From: Ipomoea triloba
Taxonomy: Eukaryota; Streptophyta; Magnoliopsida; Solanales; Convolvulaceae
Reading direction: 5' to 3'
Length of the DNA: 64,000 nucleotides
Assembly: GCF_003576645.1 (NCBI RefSeq)
Contig: NC_044925.1
Span: 12,639,045 to 12,703,044, forward strand
Below the pieces are notes generated by a model. The model was not told where the DNA came from, searched no databases, and was given only the letters and a program-made list of their open reading frames with translations. Positions 43,941 to 55,841 of the stretch are shown piece after piece; position 1 is the stretch's first letter, and every line of letters begins with the position of its first letter. The position numbers were made by a program, and so were the translations under genes.

Positions 43941-44033
43941 CCGACTTTTGCTCAATTGTTAGAGCGGAGGACTGTAGTTGGAGAAATTTGAGTTGAAATC
44001 CTTAGGTCGCTGGTTTGAATGCGGCAGGTCGGA
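43941..44033 (+). pseudogene. tRNA-Tyr-like gene (GTA), B box damaged
   Basis: 93 nt with the same lesions as 41618: T9, altered D-loop ATTGTTA, TTTGAATGCGGC. Confidence 0.8.
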
Positions 44034-44096
44034 TTACCAATGTTCTATTTGATTAAGCTTTGCTTTGTTTTCCTATAAAGAGCTTAAAAGAAAAGA

Positions 44097-44168
44097 GCCC
44101 GTTGATGGGGAATGAACCTGGGTCTCTCGCGTGACAGGCGAGGATACTCACAACTATACTACAACGAC
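44097..44168 (-). pseudogene. tRNA-Asp pseudogene (GTC), T-arm broken
   Basis: The T-arm reads CCAGG, TTCATTC, CCCAT, so it cannot pair properly. T18 and G72 are present and the discriminator is C. The anticodon stem is intact. Confidence 0.8.
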
Positions 44169-45276
44169 TTGTGCAGCACACCAAGAAAGTCACATATTCC
44201 TATTTCCAGTAGACCCAATACAATGTGTGCGTGTGGCTGTCGATTTCAAATCAAAGTAATACATGTCGTAATTATTGCTGAGTTTATTATATTATTACTT
44301 TAAAATGTAAAAATTCACTAATTAACCATCATTTATATTCATATTTACATCCAATACCATCAACAAACTACAAGTATATATACAAATCCAAGTAAAATTA
44401 TAATTTACATGAAACATTAATCAATTTTCATGAATAATCACGATAATGTCAAAGATTATGATTTACAAATTTCATTTGTTTCGATCTTGAGATATAAAAT
44501 TGACTACCATAGCTACTAAAAGTAATTAACGTTCAACATGACATTAATATCAATTCTAAAATCAAATATTAACTCATATTTTTAAGGTTAATTTTTGTAT
44601 TCACATATTTCAAAAAATATTTTTAATTGGTGTTTTTATTAATTGTATCTTCAGTTATAAATATGAAATGTCATTATATAATCAAACTTATAAATCAACA
44701 TAGGTCTTTCATAAAAAAAAAGCTTTATTTAATAATAGTAACACATCTTAGCATCTTAACATAACAATAATCATTATAATATATAGACCGTGCATCGCAC
44801 GGCTATCATGATAGTAATAATAACAAAAGTTGTTTGTTGGTGAATCATGAATGTTTATTTGGGTGTGTAGCTTGAGCATTACGGAGTTTGGTAGTGTAAC
44901 TTAACTAGATGTCCTGCAAGTAGAGAATAGTGGAAGAACCTATTTGTAACACCCCGACTCGGCTATACCGAATAACCGGAGTAGTTACCGCCACACCTAG
45001 GCTAAACCCGATCATATTCAGATAGGATTCATTCTAGATGCACAGGCTAAGGATAAGAATACCGCATTCTATCAACATAACCATCAAAACGAAAATGCGT
45101 TTCATAGCATAGAGAAAAGTGTAGCTAAACAAGCTACCAAAAGACTATGGTTTAAAAGTGCAACCCATTAGGAGAGTTTAGTACGACCCGGCCTAGACAG
45201 TCATTCTAGAGTTAGCACCGCTACAAAAGATATATGTACACAAAAGCACTGACTGAACTCCCACTCTAGACGCTAA

Positions 45277-45780
45277 CTAGTCTAACGAGTGGTACACTGG
45301 GCCCGTGTAGGTGCCCAAGACAACGTGCCACTCCCCCTCGAACCACATAATGTGGTCCAGAAACCGACACGTGTTCATGTACATCATCCACTCGTCATGG
45401 TAATCCGGGGGACTCGGATCCCACGGGTACGGGTAATGGACCACGAACTCTAGAGGGTTGCTGCCGGATAGAATCTCTATGGGGTAGAACCCATAGCTGG
45501 CTTGAAGGGCGTCAAAGGGACACATTGGCTCAACGGGAACAGGGGACCACTCCGGTACCTTCGATGAGAGAGGAGTGAGAGTGGACTCTGGAGTACAAGT
45601 CAGTGTAGGCGGATCAGGTGCGTAGCCCGGGGCGTAGGGATCTCCGTCTAGTAGATACTGTGCATAATCGTCGTAGTCATACACGGGGAACTCGAACTCA
45701 GAAGGTTCTGAGTCCGGTGGGCTACAGGAACCTATGCTAGATTCCATCTGATAAAGGACACAATGAAGTGTAGTTAGCAC
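45277..45780 (-). CDS. Uncharacterised conserved ORF inside family B LTR, up to 167 aa
   Basis: The frame opens at an ATG at 45780, but MESSIGSCSPPDSE, which starts 12 codons in (45747), aligns with the MSSSVGSCSPVNS start of the 30439 ORF and is the better start. The middle is acidic with many Tyr, Asp and Pro and differs from copy 1. The end (YGFYPIEILSGSNPLEF, VVHYPYPWDPSPPDY, NTCRFLDHIMWFEGEWHVV, GTYTGPVYH) is conserved. No known domain recognised. Over a 21-codon stretch (GSNPLEF to SPP plus one) I count ten synonymous and three conservative amino-acid differences from copy 1. Confidence 0.5.
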   Translation of the reverse strand: MLTTLHCVLYQMESSIGSCSPPDSEPSEFEFPVYDYDDYAQYLLDGDPYAPGYAPDPPTLTCTPESTLTPLSSKVPEWSPVPVEPMCPFDALQASYGFYPIEILSGSNPLEFVVHYPYPWDPSPPDYHDEWMMYMNTCRFLDHIMWFEGEWHVVLGTYTGPVYHSLD

Positions 45781-46033
45781 GACGACTAAGTAAGGTAATC
45801 CATTGTCACTCGAAAGTAAACAAAGGTTTCGAAAACAACATGATAATCAGAAAATGTAAACGTTACCCAACGGTTGCATTCTTCCTGCAATTATATTAAC
45901 AGCAAAACAGTACAATACAGTATATAAGTAACATCAGCACATAACACTTCCATTTCCGAGAATTTCCACTTAATTCAAAGTGAGACTCACAACACACCCA
46001 TTATTGCTCGGGACACGACATTTTTAATTCCCA

Positions 46034-46455
46034 CTCATTCTCTCAGCGAATAGACTTCGCTCTGCAGTATGAATTAATCATACAAAGACATCTCGCCATT
46101 CACTCAGCGAATACACTTCGCTCTGCAGTATGAATAAATCATACAAGACATCTCAACATTCACTCAGAGAATAGACTTCGCTCTGCAGTATGAATTAATC
46201 ATACAAGACACCTCACCATTCACTCAGCGAATAGACTTCGCTCTGCAGTATGAATTAATCATACAAGACATCTCACCATTCACTCAGCGAATAGACTTCG
46301 CTCTGCAGTATGAATTAATCATACAAGACATCTCACCATTCACTCAGCGAATAGACTTCGCTCTGCAGTATGAATTAATCATACAAGACATCTCACCATT
46401 CACTCAGCGAATAGACTTCGCTCTGCAGTATGAATTAATCATACAAGACACCTCA
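46034..46455 (+). repeat. 60-bp minisatellite, seven units
   Basis: Seven units of CATTCACTCAGCGAATAGAC then TTCGCTCTGCAGTATGAATT and AATCATACAAGACATCTCAC lie at about 60-bp spacing, nearly identical. CTCAGCGAATAGACTTCGCT also occurs in similar single-copy form in the sister LTRs (31561, 59849), so it expanded here. The duplicate block has five units (about 47622-47923). Confidence 0.9.
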
Positions 46456-47505
46456 CATTAGCATATTCACATGACGACTCAAAACAATTATACTTATCCA
46501 AATATGTTTCCAAAATACACACATTTGTCAATGGCTTTTCACCACGAAATTTCCAAGTGACAAGAGTCACACTTGTTTCTTAAAAACACAATTCTTCTTC
46601 CAAATTGATTGTGACATTCCAAAATTTCGTTACTATTTTTATTACAACATATTTTTGTCAAAATTGTTCCTAACCATTCTTTTTCAGAAAATTCCAGCTT
46701 GGCGCAGTCCGAAAGATTGAGCCGGTAAATATAGTTCCCGAACTCTTTTTCACTTGAAATTTTTATGGTAGAACCCCAACTTATAGTACTTGATGTCCAT
46801 AAAAAGTTTTGGTCATTTTGATCCACGAATAAACACAGAAAATTCCATTTTTGCCCTTGGCAGTGTGCTGTCTCGAATTTCTCTCTCTGGACCAGTTTTG
46901 GAAAAAAATTCGAAAACCATACTTATACTACTCCGATCATTATGAAATTTTATATGCGGGTTCTACACTTATTGAACTACATATCTGAGAAAAATGGAGT
47001 CAAAATACCTTACCAAAGTTTCCCAATAAATCTCGGAATTTACTGCCAGAATCTATCCTGATTTCCTTTCACTATTTTCACAAGTATAAGCCTATATGGG
47101 CATAAATACAACATATACATGCATAAATTAGCTATGAACATGTATACAAAAATTACCAAAAATCCAAAGTGTGGTTTCTTGAGTCAACTAGTAGATCCAC
47201 AAACTTAACACATAATTTTCGCATAAAATTCCTAGTCACATAATTTACTAGCATTTGTTCACCTTGAAGTGACTAAACCAACTTAAGAGATTCCTTACCT
47301 CTTTGGAAGATCTTAAAAACCGTAAGAGTTGTTGGTTTCCTCCTTTGAGTCCTTCACCAAAGATCCTAGAAAAATCACCATAATAACAACATTTTCATGC
47401 ACCTTTAGTTTACACTTAAGTTCTAGGAAGGATTTAACCAAACAAAGTCAAAAGTCTTACCTACACTTAGAACACTTGAGTTGAAGAAATGCTTGGGAGT
47501 TCTTG

Positions 47506-47506
47506 N
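47506..47506. other. Single N at the junction of a duplicated block
   Basis: The base before N ends copy 1 of a block; from 47507 the sequence restarts at AGTATATAAGTAACATCAGC, matching 45919 onward. A lone N at an exact restart looks like a scaffold or gap-closing join. Confidence 0.9.
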
Positions 47507-48960
47507 AGTATATAAGTAACATCAGCACATAACACTTCCATTTCCGAGAATTTCCACTTAATTCAAAGTGAGACTCACAACACACCCATTATTGCTCGGG
47601 ACACGACATTTTTAATTCCCACTCATTCTCTCAGCGAATAGACTTCGCTCTGCAGTATGAATTAATCATACAAAGACATCTCGCCATTCACTCAGCGAAT
47701 ACACTTCGCTCTGCAGTATGAATAAATCATACAAGACATCTCAACATTCACTCAGAGAATAGACTTCGCTCTGCAGTATGAATTAATCATACAAGACACC
47801 TCACCATTCACTCAGCGAATAGACTTCGCTCTGCAGTATGAATTAATCATACAAGACATCTCACCATTCACTCAGCGAATAGACTTCGCTCTGCAGTATG
47901 AATTAATCATACAAGACACCTCACATTAGCATATTCACATGACGACTCAAAACAATTATACTTATCCAAATATGTTTCCAAAATACACACATTTGTCAAT
48001 GGCTTTTCACCACGAAATTTCCAAGTGACAAGAGTCACACTTGTTTCTTAAAAACACAATTCTTCTTCCAAATTGATTGTGACATTCCAAAATTTCGTTA
48101 CTATTTTTATTACAACATATTTTTGTCAAAATTGTTCCTAACCATTCTTTTTCAGAAAATTCCAGCTTGGCGCAGTCCGAAAGATTGAGCCGGTAAATAT
48201 AGTTCCCGAACTCTTTTTCACTTGAAATTTTTATGGTAGAACCCCAACTTATAGTACTTGATGTCCATAAAAAGTTTTGGTCATTTTGATCCACGAATAA
48301 ACACAGAAAATTCCATTTTTGCCCTTGGCAGTGTGCTGTCTCGAATTTCTCTCTCTGGACCAGTTTTGGAAAAAAATTCGAAAACCATACTTATACTACT
48401 CCGATCATTATGAAATTTTATATGCGGGTTCTACACTTATTGAACTACATATCTGAGAAAAATGGAGTCAAAATACCTTACCAAAGTTTCCCAATAAATC
48501 TCGGAATTTACTGCCAGAATCTATCCTGATTTCCTTTCACTATTTTCACAAGTATAAGCCTATATGGGCATAAATACAACATATACATGCATAAATTAGC
48601 TATGAACATGTATACAAAAATTACCAAAAATCCAAAGTGTGGTTTCTTGAGTCAACTAGTAGATCCACAAACTTAACACATAATTTTCGCATAAAATTCC
48701 TAGTCACATAATTTACTAGCATTTGTTCACCTTGAAGTGACTAAACCAACTTAAGAGATTCCTTACCTCTTTGGAAGATCTTAAAAACCGTAAGAGTTGT
48801 TGGTTTCCTCCTTTGAGTCCTTCACCAAAGATCCTAGAAAAATCACCATAATAACAACATTTTCATGCACCTTTAGTTTACACTTAAGTTCTAGGAAGGA
48901 TTTAACCAAACAAAGTCAAAAGTCTTACCTACACTTAGAACACTTGAGTTGAAGAAATGC
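47507..48960 (+). repeat. Near-exact second copy of 45919-47492
   Basis: The block repeats the preceding 1.57 kb with two fewer 60-bp units and otherwise no difference that I noticed; a 95-codon minus-strand frame is identical in both copies (46539-46826, 48007-48294). After 48960 a series of stepwise duplications of TTGAGTTGAAGAAATGCTTG runs to about 49145. Confidence 0.9.
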
Positions 48961-49828
48961 AAAGTCTTACCTACACTTAGAACACTTGAGTTGAAGAAAT
49001 GCTTGGGAGTTCTTGATCTTAGAACACTTGAGTTGAAGAAATGCTTGGGAGTTCTTGATCACAGAACACTTGAGTTGAAGAAATGCTTGGGAGTTCTTGA
49101 TCACAAGTGACTTGAGTTGAAGAAATGCTTGGGAGTTCTTGATCACAAGTGGAAGACTAAACTATTTTCTTTCTTCTCCTTCCTTATGCTATTTTCGAAT
49201 TATGGAATAGGAGAGAGAGGGGTGATGTTTAGTTTAGCTTGAGAATTAAGTAACAAGTGCAACATTCCCATACCTATTATGACATGCCATTAATGATCCA
49301 ACCAAGTGGTGATTATGATTGCCACTTGTCATCTCCCTATGGTGGCTCCTTGAAGAACAACATTTATTTTGCCAGTTTGGGGTTAAATCATATGAAAGTT
49401 CGGATGATTATAGCTTAATTCGGGAAAATTCTAACACCAAAATTATCCTAAAAATAATCCAGTCGATAATCACTAAAATTGGGAATTTTTCGGTATCTCG
49501 CAAAATATAGGCACAAGGTCCGTAACAATTTTAACCCTTACAGTCCGTTTAAATTTTCACTTCGAACTAACTAGAAGTCCAGGCTTAATCGTATTATACT
49601 TAAAAATCAAATCTCTAGGAAAATTCGAACTGTATATACATCCTTAAAAATTTTATGGTTCGTGACCGGTACGTAGATCGCAGCTTATTAATAACTAGCC
49701 TAAAAAAAAATTCTTTCGAACACCGAGAGACCTTCTCATAAATGTCATAGCTTAAAAATATATATATATTCTCGAACCTTAACTTTGTCCGAAAAACCGA
49801 GGGGTTACACTATTAAAATTAACTTCAA

Positions 49829-50380
49829 ACGATTCTGGGCTTCTTATTTCGCTTTAATCCATATGCACTAACGATTCTGGGCTTCTTATTTCGCTTTAAT
49901 CCATATGCACTAAGTGTTCTGGGCTTCTTATTTCGCTTTAATCCATATGCACTAAGTGACTACTCAATGAAAGCTATTATTAGCATCGACATTAGATCAA
50001 TTGGTAGAGCGGACGATTCTGGGCTTCTTATTTCGCTTTAATCCATATGCACTAACGATTCTGGGCTTCTTATTTCGCTTTAATCCATATGCACTAAGTG
50101 TTCTGGGCTTCTTATTTCGCTTTAATCCATATGCACTAAGTGACTACTCAATGAAAGCTATTATTAGCATCGACATTAGATCAATTGGTAGAGCGGACGA
50201 TTCTGGGCTTCTTATTTCGCTTTAATCCATATGCACTAACGATTCTGGGCTTCTTATTTCGCTTTAATCCATATGCACTAAGTGTTCTGGGCTTCTTATT
50301 TCGCTTTAATCCATATGCACTAAGTGACTACTCAATGAAAGCTATTATTAGCATCGACATTAGATCAATTGGTAGAGCGG
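49829..50380 (+). repeat. 184-bp tandem repeat, three copies, from the tRNA-Tyr upstream flank
   Basis: Each copy has three sub-repeats of TTCTGGGCTTCTTATTTCGC to CCATATGCACTAA and then GACTACTCAATGAAAGCTAT and a tRNA-Tyr 5' stub (TCGACATTAGATCAATTGG, GTAGAGCGG) at about 49984-50012, 50168-50196 and 50352-50400. Exon 2 and the tRNA-Asp of this unit are missing; the spacer resumes at GAGACATAAAATTGAC (50427). Confidence 0.85.
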
Positions 50381-51025
50381 AGGATTGTAGTTGGAGAAAT
50401 GGAGGACTGTAGTTGGAGAAATTTGAGACATAAAATTGACTATCATAGCTATTAAAAGTAATTAACGTTCAACATGACATTAACATCAATTCTAAAATCA
50501 AATATTAACTCATATTTTTAAGGTTAATTTTTGTATTCACATATTTCAAAAAATATTTTTAATTGGTGTTTTTATTAATTGTATCTTCAGTTATAAATAT
50601 GAAATGTCATTATATAATCAAACTAATAAATCAACATAGGTCTTTCATAAAAAAAAAAGCTTTATTTAACAATAGTAAAACATCTTAGTATCCTAACATA
50701 ACAATAATCATTATAATATATAGACCGTGCATTGCACGGGTATCATGACAATAATAATAACAAAGGTTGTTTGGTTGTGAATCATGAATGTTTATTTGTG
50801 TGTGTAGCTTGAGCATTACGGAGTTTGGTAGTGTAACTTAACTAGATGTCCTGGACGTAGAGAAAAGTGAAAGAACCTATTAAAATTAACATCAAACGAT
50901 TTTGGGCTTCTTATTTCGCTTTAATCTATATGCACTAAAAGTCTACTCAATGAAAGCTATGGGATTCTTATTTCGCTTTAACCCATATGGACTAAGAGAT
51001 TACTCAATGAAAGATGTTATTAGCA

Positions 51026-51201
51026 CAGACTTTAGCTCGGTTGATAGAGCGGAGGATTATAGTAGTTGGAGTAATTTGAGTTGAAAAGTTGGAATAATTT
51101 GAGTTGAAATCCTTGGTTTGCTTGGTTGGTAGAGAGAGGATTGTAGTTGGAGTAATTTGAGTTGAAATCCTTCGTCGCTGGTTCGAATCTGGCAGGTCGG
51201 A
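51026..51201 (+). pseudogene. Expanded tRNA-Tyr pseudogene, duplicate of 42766
   Basis: The same 176-nt rearranged structure as at 42766, so the rearrangement preceded the amplification of this unit. Confidence 0.85.
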
Positions 51202-51264
51202 TTACTAATGTTCTGTTTGATTGAGCTTTGCTTTGTTTTCCAATAAAGAGCTTAAAGGAAAAGA

Positions 51265-51336
51265 CTCCGTTGCCGGGGATCGAACCCAGGTCTCTCGCGT
51301 GACAGGCAAGGATACTCACCACTATACTACAACGAC
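51265..51336 (-). tRNA. tRNA-Asp(GTC)-like gene, A72 form
   Basis: All arms fold (anticodon stem CTTGC/GCGAG with one wobble, T-loop TTCGATC, GG at 18-19) except the G1-A72 end pair. Identical to 52623. Confidence 0.55.
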
Positions 51337-52049
51337 TTGTGCGGCACACCAAGAAAGTCACATATTCCTGTTTCCAGTAGACCCAATACAATGTGTGCGT
51401 GTGGCTGTCGATTTCAAATCAAAGTAATACATGTCGTAGTCACTGCTGAGTTTATTATATTATTACTTTATAATGTAAAAATTCAATAATTAACCATCAT
51501 TTATATTCATATTTACATCCAATTACATCAACAAACTACAAGTATATATACAAATCCAAGTAAAATTATAATTTACATGAAACATTAATCAATTCTCATG
51601 AATAATCACGATAATGTCAAAGATTATGATTTACAAATTTCATTTGTTTCGATCTTGAGATATAAAATTGACTACCATAGCTACTAAAAGTAATTAGCGT
51701 TCAACATGACATTAATATCAATTCTAAAATCAAATATTAACTCATATTTTTAAGGTTAATTTTTGTATTCACATATTTCAAAAAATATTTTTAATTGGTG
51801 TTTTTATTAATTGTATCTTCAGTTATAAATATGAAATGTCATTATATAATCAAACTAATAAATCAACATAGGTCTTTCATAAAAAAAAAAGCTTTATTTA
51901 ACAATAGTAAAACATCTTAGTATCCTAACATAACAATAATCATTATAATATATAGACCGTGCATTGCACGGGTATCATGACAATAATAATAACAAAGGTT
52001 GTTTGGTTGTGAATCATGAATGTTTATTTGTGTGTGTAGCTTGAGCATT

Positions 52050-52250
52050 ACGGAGTTTGGTAGTGTAACTTAAGTGTGTAGCTTGAGCATTACGGAGTTT
52101 GGTAGTGTAACTTAACTAGATAGCTTGAGCATTACGGAGTTTGGTAGTGTAACTTAACTAGATGTCCTGGACGTAGAGAAAAGTGAAAGAACCTATTAAA
52201 ATGATGTCCTGGACGTAGAGAAAAGTGAAAGAACCTATTAAAATTAACAT
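52050..52250 (+). repeat. Stepwise overlapping duplications in the unit
   Basis: GTAGCTTGAGCATTACGGAG to GTAACTTAA is written three times, each extending further (to ACTTAACTAGAT, then to CCTATTAAAAT). Then GATGTCCTGGACGTAGAGAA is repeated once more. Confidence 0.85.
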
Positions 52251-52383
52251 CAAACGATTTTGGGCTTCTTATTTCGCTTTAATCTATATGCACTAAAAGT
52301 CTACTCAATGAAAGCTATGGGATTCTTATTTCGCTTTAACCCATATGGACTAAGAGATTACTCAATGAAAGATGTTATTAGCA

Positions 52384-52559
52384 CAGACTTTAGCTCGGTT
52401 GATAGAGCGGAGGATTATAGTAGTTGGAGTAATTTGAGTTGAAAAGTTGGAATAATTTGAGTTGAAATCCTTGGTTTGCTTGGTTGGTAGAGAGAGGATT
52501 GTAGTTGGAGTAATTTGAGTTGAAATCCTTCGTCGCTGGTTCGAATCTGGCAGGTCGGA
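52384..52559 (+). pseudogene. Expanded tRNA-Tyr pseudogene, third copy
   Basis: The same 176-nt form as at 42766 and 51026. The 51026 and 52384 units are offset by 1,358 bp, with a very similar surrounding sequence. Confidence 0.85.
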
Positions 52560-52622
52560 TTACTAATGTTCTGTTTGATTGAGCTTTGCTTTGTTTTCCA
52601 ATAAAGAGCTTAAAGGAAAAGA

Positions 52623-52694
52623 CTCCGTTGCCGGGGATCGAACCCAGGTCTCTCGCGTGACAGGCAAGGATACTCACCACTATACTACAACGAC
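52623..52694 (-). tRNA. tRNA-Asp(GTC)-like gene, A72 form, identical to 51265
   Basis: It has the same sequence as 51265-51336 over all 72 nt, showing recent unit duplication. Same single end-pair flaw. Confidence 0.55.
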
Positions 52695-53509
52695 TTGTGC
52701 GGCACACCAAGAAAGTCACATATTCCTGTTTCCAGTAGACCCAATACAATGTGTGCGTGTGGCTGTCGATTTCAAATCAAAGTAATACATGTCGTAGTCA
52801 CTGCTGAGTTTATTATATTATTACTTTATAATGTAAAAATTCAATAATTAACCATCATTTATATTCATATTTACATCCAATTACATCAACAAATTACAAG
52901 TATATATACAAATCCAAGTAAAATTATAGTTTACATGAAACATTAATCAATTCTCATCAATAATCACGGTAATGTCAAAGATTATGATTTATAAATTTCA
53001 TTTGTTTCGATCTTGAGATATAAAATTGACTACCGTAGCTACAAAAAGTAATTAGCTTTAAACATGACATTAATCTCAATTCTAAAATAAAATATTAACT
53101 CATATTTTTAAGGTTATTTTTTGTATTCACGTATTTCAAAAAATATTTTTAATAGGTGTTTTTATTAATTGTATCTTCAGTTATAAATATCAAATGTCAT
53201 TATATAATCAAACTTATAAATCAACATAGGTCTTTCATAAAAAAAAGCTTTATTTAATAATAGTAACACATCTTAGCATCTTAACATAACAATAATCATT
53301 ATAATATATAGACCGTGCATCGCACGGGTATAATGATAGTAATAATAACAAAGGTTGTTTGTTGGTGAATTATGAATGTTTATTTGGGTGTGTAGCTTGA
53401 GCATTATGGAGTTTGGTAGTGTAACATAACTAGATCTCCTAGACGTAGAGAAAAGTGGAAGAACCTAGTAAAATTAAACGATTTCCTGTAAAGAGCTTAA
53501 AGGAAAAGA

Positions 53510-53581
53510 CTCCGTTGCCGGGGATCGAACCCAGGTCTCTCATGTGAGAGGCGAGGATACTCACCACTATACTACAACAAC
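53510..53581 (-). pseudogene. tRNA-Asp-derived copy with CTC anticodon
   Basis: The anticodon loop is CTCTCAC (positions 34-36 CTC, a Glu anticodon). Pair 31-39 is lost; acceptor starts GTTGTTG. T-arm intact. No tRNA-Tyr remains in this unit: the sequence jumps from AAATTAAACGA to TTTCCTGTAAAGAGC. Confidence 0.75.
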
Positions 53582-54432
53582 TTGTGCGGCACACCAAGAA
53601 AGTTACATATTCCTGTTTTCAGTAGACCCAATGCATTGTGTGCGTGTGGCTGTCGATTTCAAATCAAACTAATACATGTCGTAGTCACTGCTGAGTTTAT
53701 TATATTATTACTTTATAATGTAAAAATTCAATAATTAACCATCATTTATATTCATATTTACATCCAATTACATCAACAAACTACAAGTATATATACAAAT
53801 CGAAGTAAAATTATAATTTACATGAAACATTAATCAATTCTCATCAATAATCACGGTAATGTCAAAGATTATGATTTATAAATTTCATTTGTTTCAATCT
53901 TGAGATATAAAATTGACTACCGTAGCTACAAAAAGTAATTAGCGTTAAACATGAATTAATCTCAATTCTAAAATAAAATATTAACTCATATTTTTAAGGT
54001 TATTTTTTGTATTCACGTATTTCAAAAAATATTTTTAATAGGTGTTTTTATTAATTGTATCTTCAGTTATAAATATCAAATGTCATTATATAATCAAACT
54101 TATAAATCAACATAGGTCTTTCATAAAAAAAAGCTTTATTTAATAATAGTAACACATCTTAGCATCTTAACATAACAATAATCATTATAATATATAGACC
54201 GTGCATCGCACGGGTATAATGATAGTAATAATAACTAAGGTTGTTTGTTGGTGAATTATGAATGTTTATTTGGGTGTGTAGCTTGAGCATTACGGAGTTT
54301 GGTAGTGTAACTTAACTAGATCTCCTGGACGTAGAGAAAAGTGGAAGAACCTATTAAAATTAAACGATTCTTGGCTTGTTTTGTTTGATTGAACTTTGCT
54401 TTGTTTTCCTGTAAAGAGCTTAAAGGAAAAGA

Positions 54433-54504
54433 CTCCGTTGCCGGGGATCAAACCTAGGTCTCTCATGTGACAGGCGAGGATACTCACCACTATACTACAA
54501 CGAC
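54433..54504 (-). pseudogene. tRNA-Asp-like gene (GTC), T-arm and anticodon stem decayed
   Basis: Loop CTGTCAC kept, but T-loop is TTTGATC, T-stem CTAGG, and stem pair 31-39 is lost through CpG transitions (CTCATG for CTCGCG). No Tyr gene in this unit. Confidence 0.75.
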
Positions 54505-55488
54505 TTGTGCGGCACACCAAGAAAGTCACATATTCCTGTTTTCAGTAGACCCAATGCATTGTGTGCGTGTGGCTGTCGATTTCAAATCAAACTAATACAT
54601 GTCGTAGTCACTGCTGAGTTTATTATATTATTACTTTATAATGTAAAAATTCAATAATTAACCATCATTTATATTCATATTTACATCCAATTACATCAAC
54701 AAACTACAAGTATATATACAAATCCTAGTAAAATTATAATTTACATGAAACATTAATCAATTCTCATCAATAATCACGATAATGTCAAAGATTATGATTT
54801 ACAAATTTCATTTGTTTCGATCTTGAGATATAAAATTGACTACCATAGATACAAAAAGTAATTAGCGTTAAACATGACATTAATCTCAATTCTAAAATCA
54901 AATATTAACTCATATTTTTAAGGTTATTTTTTGTATTCACGTATTTCAAAAAATATTTTTAATAGGTGTTTTTATTAATTGTATCTTCAGTTATAAATAT
55001 CAAATGTCATTATATAATCAAACTTATAAATCAACATAGGTCTTTCATAAAAAAAAGCTTTATTTAATAATAGTAACACATCTTAGCATCTTAACATAAC
55101 AATAATCATTATAATATATAGACCGTGTATCGCACGGGTATCATGATAATACTAATACCAAAGGTTGTTTGTTGGTGAATCATGAATGTTTATTTGGGTG
55201 TGTAGCTTGAGCATTACGGAGTTTGGTAGTGTAACTTAACTAGATGTCCTGGACGTAGAGAAAAGTGAAAGAACCTATTAAAATTAACATCAAACGATTC
55301 TAGGCTTCTTATTTCGCTTTAATCTATATGCACTAAAAGTCTACTCAATGAAAGCTATGGGATTCTTATTTCGCTTTAATCCATATGGACTACTCAATGA
55401 AAGCTACGGGATTCTTATTTCGCTTTAATCCATATGGACTAAGAGACTACCGGAGGATTGTAATTGTAGTTGCAGTATATTATTAGCA

Positions 55489-55706
55489 CAGACTTTGGTT
55501 GAGTTAGCTTGGTTGGTAGAGGAGTTGAAAGGTTGGTAGAGCAGAGGATTGTAGTTGGAGTAATTTGAGTTAGCTTGGTTGGTAGAGGAGTTGAAATCCT
55601 TGGTTAGCTTGGTTGGATTGTAGTTGGACTTGGTTAGCTTGGTTGGATTGTAGTTGGAGTAATTTGGGTTGAAATCCTTCGTTCGCGTCGAATCTGGCAG
55701 GTCGGA
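55489..55706 (+). pseudogene. Scrambled tRNA-Tyr pseudogene
   Basis: CAGACTTTGGTTGAGTTAGC is followed by repeated AGCTTGGTTGGTAGAGGAG, TTGTAGTTGGAGTAATTTG and GAAATCCTT pieces, ending with TCGAATCTGGCAGGTCGG. Several staggered partial duplications make it more than twice the normal length. Confidence 0.8.
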
Positions 55707-55769
55707 TTACTAATGTTCTGTTTGATTGAGCTTTGCTTTGTTTTCCTATAAAGAGCTTAAAGGAAAAAA

Positions 55770-55841
55770 CTCCGTTGCCAGGGATCGAACCCAGGTCTCT
55801 CGCGTGACAGGCGAGGATACTCACCACTATACTACAACGAC
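55770..55841 (-). tRNA. tRNA-Asp(GTC)-like gene, A72 form
   Basis: Anticodon stem CTCGC/GCGAG, T-stem CTGGG/CCTGG (wobbles), T-loop TTCGATC, anticodon GTC. Only the 1-72 pair (G-A) is broken. The upstream flank reads CCGTATAAG instead of CCGCACAAG. Confidence 0.55.

Larger units (their letters stand above)
44945..49809 (-). mobile_element. Solo LTR, Ty3/gypsy-like, family B copy 2 (contains an apparent duplication)
   Basis: The ends are TGTAACACCCCGACTCGG and ACCGAGGGGTTACA with a perfect 5-bp duplication CTATT (44940-44944 and 49810-49814), inside the unit sequence AACCTATTAAAATTAAC. It carries an ORF homologous to that of copy 1 near the same end, a 60-bp minisatellite, one N (47506) and a second near-identical copy of about 1.5 kb of itself. 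Without that duplication it would be about 3.3-3.4 kb, like copies 1 and 3. Only the terminal regions and the ORF clearly resemble copies 1 and 3, so it is a separate subfamily. Confidence 0.8.

Noticed and set aside
46034..46455. Regular 60-bp repeats considered as a CRISPR-like array
   Set aside because: The whole unit repeats without unique spacers, no cas genes exist, and the setting is a plant retroelement.
46539..48294. Two identical 95-codon minus-strand frames in the 44945 LTR
   Set aside because: They are identical because the whole block is duplicated; a single copy with no homologue visible in the sister LTRs is not support for a gene.
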